Shown here one piece after another: positions 58,537 to 64,000 of a stretch of DNA of 64,000 bases. The stretch is from positions 310,001 to 374,000 of the forward strand of contig NZ_JADDXU010000006.1 of the NCBI RefSeq assembly GCF_015163075.1, read 5' to 3'. A program made the position numbers and the translations under genes. Source of the stretch: Streptomyces justiciae (lineage in GTDB: Bacteria > Actinomycetota > Actinomycetes > Streptomycetales > Streptomycetaceae). How positions within the stretch are numbered: the stretch's first letter is position 1; each line of letters begins with the position of its first letter. Under the pieces are notes generated by a model. It did no database searches and was not told where the DNA came from. It worked only from the letters and a program-made list of their open reading frames with translations.

Positions 58537-58611
58537 TCCGGAAACGGCGCGGCCGCCCTTGCGCGCGGTGCGCGGGGGCGGCCGTTCCGGGGTGGCTGGT
58601 GAGGCGGCGGC

Positions 58612-59823
58612 TTACAGGGCCTGGGCGGCCGGCTTCACCATTCCCCTCACCGTGCGCGACTTCACGAAGTCGCCCATCGCCGTCATCTCCCACTCACCGG
58701 AGAACTGCTTGATCAGCTTCGCCATCATCACGCCGGTCTGGGGCTCGGCGTTGGTGAGGTCGAAGCGGACCAGCTCCTCGCCGGTGGCCGCGTCCAGGAG
58801 GCGGCAGTAGGCCTTGGCGACCTCGGTGAACTTCTGGCCGGAGAAGGAGTTCACCGTGAAGACCAGGCCCGTGACGTCCTGCGGGAGGCGGCCGAGGTCG
58901 ACCACGATGACCTCGTCGTCGCCACCGCCCTCACCCGTGAGGTTGTCGCCGGAGTGCTTGATCGCGCCGCCGACGATCGACAGCTTGCCGAAGTAGCAGC
59001 TGTCGACGTGGTTGCGCTGCGGGCCGTAGGCGATGACCGAGGCGTCCAGGTCGATGTCCTTGCCGCGGTACGCCGGCTCCCAGCCGAGGCCCATCTTGAC
59101 CTGGGAGAGCAGCGGGCGGCCGCCCTTGACCAGGGACACGGTCTGGTTCTTCTGGAGGCTGACGCGGCCCTTGTCGAGGTTGATCTTCCCGGTGCCGGGC
59201 GCGTGCGCGGGCGGCGGGGGCGTGCTCATCGGCGGGGCCGGCGGGGTGACCGGGGTCTGGATGGTGGGCTGCGGCGGGGCGACCGGCTGGGGCGGTGCCA
59301 CCGGGGCCTGGGCCGGGGCCGGTTCCTCGACCGTCACGCCGAAGTCGGTGGCGATGCCTGCCAGGCCGTTGGCGTAGCCCTGGCCGACCGCGCGGGCCTT
59401 CCAGGCGCCGTTGCGCAGGTAGATCTCCACGACCACCAGGGCCGTCTCGGTGCCGAGCTGCGGGGGCGTGAAGGTGGCGAGGACGGAGTTGTCGTCGGCG
59501 TTGCGGATCGTGGCCGTCGGTTCGATGCCCTGGAAGGTCTGGCCGGCGGCGTCCGGGCTGGCCGTGACGACGATCTTCTCGATGCCCGGGGGGACGGCGG
59601 CGGTGTCCACGATGATCGCGTCCGGGGCCGCGCCGCCGCCCGAGCGGTAGGTCACGCCCGGGCCGCTCGGCTGGTTGTAGAAGATGAAGTCGTCGTCGGA
59701 GCGCACCTTGCCGTCGGCGGTGAGCAGCAGGCCCGATACGTCGAGCCGCACCGGGGCGGCGACGTCCACCGTCACGCGCGCGGTGGAGAGAGGGATGTTC
59801 GAGCCGGGGGTCATAGCTGTCAT
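58612..59823 (-). CDS. Two-domain TerD-family protein with a proline-rich linker
   Basis: This 403-residue protein contains two TerD/CABP domains joined by a Pro/Ala/Gln-rich linker (about 172-215). The C-terminal domain has the calcium signature DLDASVIAYG, HSGDNLTGEGGGDDE and IVVDLGRLP. The N-terminal one is more divergent but keeps DDDFIFYNQPSGPGV and IVDTAAVPPGIEKI. TerD proteins bind calcium and take part in tellurite and stress responses; in Streptomyces they affect differentiation. ATG 59823 has ACGAGG upstream. Confidence 0.88.
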   Translation of the reverse strand: MTAMTPGSNIPLSTARVTVDVAAPVRLDVSGLLLTADGKVRSDDDFIFYNQPSGPGVTYRSGGGAAPDAIIVDTAAVPPGIEKIVVTASPDAAGQTFQGIEPTATIRNADDNSVLATFTPPQLGTETALVVVEIYLRNGAWKARAVGQGYANGLAGIATDFGVTVEEPAPAQAPVAPPQPVAPPQPTIQTPVTPPAPPMSTPPPPAHAPGTGKINLDKGRVSLQKNQTVSLVKGGRPLLSQVKMGLGWEPAYRGKDIDLDASVIAYGPQRNHVDSCYFGKLSIVGGAIKHSGDNLTGEGGGDDEVIVVDLGRLPQDVTGLVFTVNSFSGQKFTEVAKAYCRLLDAATGEELVRFDLTNAEPQTGVMMAKLIKQFSGEWEMTAMGDFVKSRTVRGMVKPAAQAL

Positions 59824-59901
59824 GCCTCGTGAACGATCCAGCCCGCTTTACCGTTCCCTTACCCGCGACCGTTCGGATCAGAGGTGGGGGCGGGGGGTGG
59901 A

Positions 59902-60126
59902 TCAGCGGCGGTTGCGGGGGTGGTTCCGGGCCGTGCGTTCGTTGCCGCGCTTGTAGTTCCCGGTCCAGCGGGCCATGACGAGCTGGGGGTCGGAGGCGGA
60001 CTCCACCTCGGCGAGGAACTGGGCGGCCCGGGGACCGTGGAGGGTGGTCGCGGGGCGGTGGTGGTGGGTGATGTGGACGGTTCCGTCGGCGTGGGCTTCG
60101 TAGCGGAAGCCGTGTGGGTTCGGCAT
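59902..60126 (-). CDS. Small His/Arg-rich protein, function unknown
   Basis: This 74-residue protein has a His-rich middle (HITHHHRPATTLHG) and a basic tail (YKRGNERTARNHPRNRR). ATG 60126 has TACCAT (60138-60133) 6 nt upstream, suggesting a leaderless mRNA. I recall similar small proteins in other Streptomyces but no function. Confidence 0.65.
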   Translation of the reverse strand: MPNPHGFRYEAHADGTVHITHHHRPATTLHGPRAAQFLAEVESASDPQLVMARWTGNYKRGNERTARNHPRNRR

Positions 60127-60151
60127 GGGCGGATGGTAGGGGGCCCGGTGG

Positions 60152-60180
60152 GGGTGGGCGCCAAGGGTTTTCGCCCACCC
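60152..60180 (-). terminator. Terminator of the transporter-dehydrogenase operon
   Basis: A 9-bp repeat (60152-60160 with 60172-60180) lies 19 nt beyond the dehydrogenase stop in the minus direction. Its loop contains four T on the plus strand. Confidence 0.65.
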
Positions 60181-60198
60181 GCCCCTACCGGGAAACCT

Positions 60199-61188
60199 CT
60201 ACGGCACCACTACGATCTTCCTGCCCACCCCCGCCGCGAACTGCTCCAGCGCCTCCGGGTACCGGTCCAGGGGGATGCGGTCGCTGATGAAGATGTCGGG
60301 GTTCAGCACCCCGTTCGCGAAGAGTTCCGCCGCGCGTTCGAAGCTGTGCAGCACCGCCATGGAGCCGGTGATGGTGATCTCCTGGTTGTAGATGCGGTAC
60401 GGGTCGATCGTGACCTTCGTCGCGTAGTCGGCCACGCCGAACTGGAGGAACGTGCCGGCCTTCGCCACCCGGTCCAGGCCGTCCTGGATCGCCGCCGCGT
60501 TGCCCGTGGCGTCGATCACCAGGTCCCAGCCCTGGGGGCGGTCCAGCTCGTCCGCGTTCGCCGCCGATGCCGAGACGCCGAGTCGGCGGGCCGTCTCCAG
60601 GCGGGTCGGGTTCACGTCGATCACGTCCACGCTCGCCGCGCCCGTGCGCTTGGCCAGCTCCAGCATCATCAGGCCCATCGTGCCGGAGCCGTAGATCAGG
60701 ACATGGGCGCCCAGGCGGGACTGGAGGACGTCGTAGCCCCGTACCGCGCACGACAGCGGTTCCACCAGCGCCGCGTCCTGGGTGCGGACGTGGTCGGGGA
60801 GGCGTACGCAGTTCGCGACCGGGGCGACCGCGTAGGTCGCCGCGCCGCCCGCCGTCGTCACGCCTATCGCCGCCCAGCGTTCGCAGAGGTTGTTGTGGCC
60901 GGTACGGCAGTAGCGGCACTCGTGGCAGTAGAGGGACGGGTCCACCGCCACCCGGTCGCCCACGGACAGTTCCGTGACCTGGGTGCCCACCCCGACCACC
61001 GCGCCCGCGAACTCGTGGCCCGGCACGATCGGCAGCTTCGGGGCGAACTCGCCCTGGAGGATGTGGAGGTCGGTGCCGCACAGCCCGCAGGCCGCGACCT
61101 CGACCACCACGTCCCGCGGGCCCGGCGTCGGGTCCGGGACCTCGGCAACGACGGCCCTGCCCACGGACTCGATGACGGCGGCCTTCAT
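60199..61188 (-). CDS. Zinc-dependent medium-chain dehydrogenase (polyol/sugar type)
   Basis: This 329-residue enzyme has the catalytic zinc site CGLCGTD and PGHEFAGAVVG, the structural zinc cysteines CHECRYCRTGHNNLC, and a Rossmann domain with YGSGTMGLMMLELAK. It resembles sorbitol or other polyol dehydrogenases. ATG 61188 overlaps the permease stop by 4 nt. Being last in a sugar ABC operon, it probably oxidises the imported polyol or sugar. Confidence 0.9.
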   Translation of the reverse strand: MKAAVIESVGRAVVAEVPDPTPGPRDVVVEVAACGLCGTDLHILQGEFAPKLPIVPGHEFAGAVVGVGTQVTELSVGDRVAVDPSLYCHECRYCRTGHNNLCERWAAIGVTTAGGAATYAVAPVANCVRLPDHVRTQDAALVEPLSCAVRGYDVLQSRLGAHVLIYGSGTMGLMMLELAKRTGAASVDVIDVNPTRLETARRLGVSASAANADELDRPQGWDLVIDATGNAAAIQDGLDRVAKAGTFLQFGVADYATKVTIDPYRIYNQEITITGSMAVLHSFERAAELFANGVLNPDIFISDRIPLDRYPEALEQFAAGVGRKIVVVP

Positions 61189-62021
61189 TTCACTGCTCCC
61201 AACGACAGGCCCTGGACCAGCTTGTCCTGGGCGGCGAACCCCGCGGCGAGCACCGGCAGGGAGATGACGAGCGACGCGGCGCACACCTTCGCCAGGAACA
61301 GGCCCTGGCTGGTGATGAAGCCGGTCAGGAAGACGGGGGCCGTCTCGGCCACGACTCCCGTGAGCACCCTCGCGAACAGCAGTTCGTTCCAGCTGAAGAT
61401 GAAGCAGATCAGCGATGTCGCCGCTATGCCGGGGAGGGCTATCGGGGCGACCACGCGCGCGAGGATCGTGGGCAGCCGCGCGCCGTCCACCCTTGCCGCC
61501 TCGATGATCGCCACCGGCACCTCGGCCAGGAACGACTGCATCATCCACACCGCGATCGGCAGGTTCATCGACGTGTAGAGGATGACCAGCAGCCAGATGT
61601 TGTCGAGCATGTCGGTGTTCTTGGCGAAGAGGTAGATCGGGAGCAGGCCCGCCACCACCGGGAGCATCTTCGTCGACAGGAAGAAGAACAGGACGTCCGT
61701 CCACTTCCGGACCCGGTTGATGGAGAGGGCGTAGGCCGCGGGGAGGGCCAGGAGGAGGACGAGGAGCGTCGAACTCACCGACGCCACCGTCGAGTTGATG
61801 AGCGCCGGCCATGGGCTCGCGCCGCCGCCCGTGCCGAAGAACTCGCGGTAGCCGTCCAGCGTCAACGCCGCTCCGAAGGACGGGGGGTTGGTCGCGGCGT
61901 CCGACTCCGAGTGGAAGGACGTCAGGGCCATCCAGGCGATGGGGAGGAAGAAGAGGATCCCCAGCAGCCAGGCGGTCACGCCGAGGCCAAGTCCCTTGCG
62001 CTTCAGGATGGTTGTGCTCAT
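61185..62021 (-). CDS. Carbohydrate ABC transporter permease (MalG type)
   Basis: This 278-residue protein has six membrane helices and the EAA loop EAARVDGARLPTILARVVAP that docks the ATPase. GFAAQDKLVQGLSLGAVK at the C terminus is typical of MalG-like subunits. ATG 62021 overlaps the upstream permease by 4 nt. With its partner it forms the channel for sugar or polyol uptake. Confidence 0.94.
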   Translation of the reverse strand: MSTTILKRKGLGLGVTAWLLGILFFLPIAWMALTSFHSESDAATNPPSFGAALTLDGYREFFGTGGGASPWPALINSTVASVSSTLLVLLLALPAAYALSINRVRKWTDVLFFFLSTKMLPVVAGLLPIYLFAKNTDMLDNIWLLVILYTSMNLPIAVWMMQSFLAEVPVAIIEAARVDGARLPTILARVVAPIALPGIAATSLICFIFSWNELLFARVLTGVVAETAPVFLTGFITSQGLFLAKVCAASLVISLPVLAAGFAAQDKLVQGLSLGAVK

Positions 62022-62956
62022 GCCCGGCCCACCTCCTCGCGGAACAGAGACGAGACGACCCGCAGGGCGAAGGTCGCGATGATGATCGAGCCGATGACGA
62101 CCAGGACGCCCGCGGCCGAGGCGAGGCCGTTCTCGTGGGCCTGGTAGAAGCTCTGGTAGACGGTGTAGGGGAGGTTCGCCGTGCCCAGGCCGCCGGACGT
62201 GATCGTGAAGACCGCGTCGAAGTTCTGGACGATGTAGATCGAGCCCAGCAGGGCGCCCAGTTCCAGGTAGCGGCGCAGGTGCGGGAGCGTGAGGTGGCGG
62301 AAGATCTGCCAGTCGCTCGCGCCGTCCACCCTTGCCGCCTCCAGTTGTTGGGGGTCACGGCTCTGCAGGCCCGCCAGCAGGATCAGCATCATGAACGGGG
62401 TCCACTGCCACACCAGGGACGCCTCGACCGCGAGGAGCGGGGTGTTGGAGATCCAGTCGGGTTGCGGGCCGCCGACGTAGTGCAACAGGCCGTTCAGCAG
62501 GCCGTATTCGGGGTTGTAGAGGACGTGCTTCCACAGCAGTGCCGCCGCCACCGGGACCACCAGGAAGGGGGCGATGAGCAGGGTGCGGACCACTCCTCGG
62601 CCCCGGAACTTCCGGTCGAGGAGCAGTGCAAGGACCAGGCCCAGGACCAGGCTGGCCAGGACCACGGCCACCGTCAGCAGGACCGTCGTCCACACCGAGT
62701 GGCGCAGGTCCGCGTCGGTGAGGACCTCGCGGTAGTTGTCGACGCCCGTGAAGTGCCGGGCCTTCGGGTAGAGCGCGTTCCAGTCGAAGAACGAGATCAC
62801 CAGCGTGGCCACGAACGGGAGTTGAGTGACCGCGATCATGAAGATGAGGGCGGGGAGCAGCGGGGCTCGGGTGGCCCAGGCGCGCAGGCGGGCCGACGGT
62901 TGGCGCGTGGTCGGTACGGGTGTGGTGGCCAGGGGGGCCGTCGTCGTCGCGGTCAT
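62018..62956 (-). CDS. Carbohydrate ABC transporter permease (MalF type)
   Basis: This 312-residue protein has six membrane helices, the family start LLPALIFMIAVTQLPFVATL, and the EAA loop LEAARVDGASDWQIFRHLTL. ATG 62956 overlaps the binding-protein stop by 4 nt. No ATPase gene is present up to the dehydrogenase end; Streptomyces sugar systems often share the ATPase MsiK. Confidence 0.94.
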   Translation of the reverse strand: MTATTTAPLATTPVPTTRQPSARLRAWATRAPLLPALIFMIAVTQLPFVATLVISFFDWNALYPKARHFTGVDNYREVLTDADLRHSVWTTVLLTVAVVLASLVLGLVLALLLDRKFRGRGVVRTLLIAPFLVVPVAAALLWKHVLYNPEYGLLNGLLHYVGGPQPDWISNTPLLAVEASLVWQWTPFMMLILLAGLQSRDPQQLEAARVDGASDWQIFRHLTLPHLRRYLELGALLGSIYIVQNFDAVFTITSGGLGTANLPYTVYQSFYQAHENGLASAAGVLVVIGSIIIATFALRVVSSLFREEVGRA

Positions 62957-64000
62957 CGTCCCTCGTACTCCTCGGAGATCTTCTCGGCGAGCCGCTGGGA
63001 CTTGCTCAGCGCCGACTCGACGGACTGGCGTCCGGCGATCGCCGCGCTGATCTCCTGGGAGACCTTGGTGCCGAGATCGGTGAACTCGGGGATGCCGACG
63101 AACTGGATGCCGGGCGCGGGGCGCGGCTGCACCCCCGGGTCGGTGGGCCGGGCGCCCTCGATGGCCTCCTTGGTCATCTCCTGGAAGGCGGCGGCCTCTT
63201 GGCGGTACGCGGCGTTCGTGTACGTCGAAGCGCGCTTGCCGGCCGGGACGTTGGACCAGCCGATCTCGTCGCCGACGAGTTCCTCGTACTGCTTGCTGGA
63301 GGCCCAGGAGACGAACTTCCAGGCCTTGTCGGGGTTGCGGGAGGCGTCCTGGATGCCCCAGGCCCAGGTGTAGAGCCAGCCGGACGACTTGGTCTCCTCC
63401 ACCGGAGCGGGGGCGTAGCCGATCTTGCCCTTGACCGGGGAGCCCTTCGCCTCCAGGGAACCCGCCGCGCTCGTGGCGTCGTACCACATGGCGACCTTGC
63501 CCTGGGTCATGTTGTTCAGGCACTCGGCGAAGCCGGACTGGGCCGCGCCGGACTCGCCGTGCTCTCGGACCAGGTCGACGTAGAACTTCGCCGCCTTCTC
63601 CCACTCGGGGGAGTCGAGCCGGGCCTTCCAGTCCTTGTCGAACCAGGTGCCGCCGAAGGTGTTCACGACGGTCGTCAGCGGCGCCATCACCTCGCCCCAA
63701 CCGGGCAGTCCGCGCAGGCAGATGCCCTTCATGCCGGACTCGGCGCCGTCCACCTTCGCGGCCAGGTCGGCGACCTGGGTCCAGGTGGGGTGAGCGGGCA
63801 TCGTCAGGCCCTTCGCGGCGAACACGTCCTTGCGGTACATCAGGAAGGACGACTCGCCGTAGAAGGGCTGGCCGTAGAGCTTGCCGTCGTCGCCGGTCAG
63901 GGACTCGCGCATCGGCTTGAGGACGTCCTGTTCGTCGTACGCCGGGTCCTTGGCGACGTAGGAGTCCATCTCGTGCAGCCAGCCGTTGCGGGCGTAGATC
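62953..64000 (-). CDS. Carbohydrate ABC transporter substrate-binding protein, partial
   Basis: The open frame runs off the window edge; about 348 residues are visible and the signal peptide is missing. It begins with IYARNGWLHEM at the edge. It has FYGESSFLMYRKDVFAAKGL, GGTWFDKDW, KVAMWYDATSAAGSL and TWAWGIQDASRNPDKAW, all in the manner of family-1 (sorbitol/mannitol-type) binding lipoproteins. It captures the sugar or polyol outside the membrane for the two permeases downstream. Confidence 0.92.
   Translation of the reverse strand, partial: IYARNGWLHEMDSYVAKDPAYDEQDVLKPMRESLTGDDGKLYGQPFYGESSFLMYRKDVFAAKGLTMPAHPTWTQVADLAAKVDGAESGMKGICLRGLPGWGEVMAPLTTVVNTFGGTWFDKDWKARLDSPEWEKAAKFYVDLVREHGESGAAQSGFAECLNNMTQGKVAMWYDATSAAGSLEAKGSPVKGKIGYAPAPVEETKSSGWLYTWAWGIQDASRNPDKAWKFVSWASSKQYEELVGDEIGWSNVPAGKRASTYTNAAYRQEAAAFQEMTKEAIEGARPTDPGVQPRPAPGIQFVGIPEFTDLGTKVSQEISAAIAGRQSVESALSKSQRLAEKISEEYEGR

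Overview
The window is high-GC, gene-dense DNA from a Streptomyces chromosome, and it looks like core rather than telomeric sequence. The gene order whiA, gap, pgk, tpiA, secG, pgi, pgl, opcA, zwf, tal, tkt, ctaB, ctaA, ABC transporter, sufR, sufB, sufD, Rieske, sufC, sufS, sufU, dapD, dapA matches, as I recall it, the reversed SCO1950 to SCO1912 segment of S. coelicolor. GTG and TTG starts, 4-nt stop/start overlaps, TANNNT boxes 6-7 nt before start codons and one leucine TTA codon fit the genus.

Layout. 1-251: end of whiA. 398-3349: secreted M14 zinc carboxypeptidase. 3605-7065: lower-glycolysis genes gap, pgk, tpiA, then secG. 7265-9207: an RbpA-family paralogue, a long inverted-repeat element and an MFS exporter. 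9261-11985: pgi and a Pro/Tyr-rich membrane protein. 12016-18607 (minus): transketolase, transaldolase, zwf, opcA and pgl as a pentose-phosphate operon. 18993-25880: haem O and haem A synthases, a conserved 110-aa protein, an amidohydrolase, a TTA-containing nucleotidyltransferase, an ABC exporter pair and an AAC(3)-family acetyltransferase. 26042-32634: the sufR-B-D-Rieske-C-S-U-T operon for Fe-S cluster assembly, preceded by an iron box and a SufR operator. 32818-39461: accessory membrane proteins, a sulfotransferase, an SMR pump with its TetR regulator and tandem operators, and an HxlR-peroxiredoxin fusion divergent from an MFS pump. 39462-40103: non-coding tandem repeats. 40104-45439: dapD, a DUF4231 membrane protein, a HAD protein, an ECF sigma factor with its partner, and dapA. 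45606-48170: small and envelope-associated proteins.

48228-53424 holds a secreted nuclease and a Tat-exported PhoX phosphatase behind a PHO box, suggesting phosphate scavenging. 53425-55355 is the most striking locus. A TROVE-domain (Ro60/Rsr-like) protein is preceded by two tandem Y-RNA-like RNAs, and the second carries a circularly permuted tRNA module: T arm, acceptor stem closed by a loop, then D arm, mounted on a long helix. This is the architecture described for bacterial YrlA RNAs. 55449-57131 is a GntR regulator with ACC deaminase. 57145-60126 holds an NTF2-like protein, a LysR regulator, a two-domain TerD protein and a small protein. 60199-64000 (minus) is a sugar or polyol ABC importer (binding protein cut by the window edge, two permeases) with a zinc dehydrogenase.

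No rRNA gene, ordinary tRNA gene, insertion sequence, prophage or CRISPR array was seen. All homology statements come from reading motifs; no database search was run.
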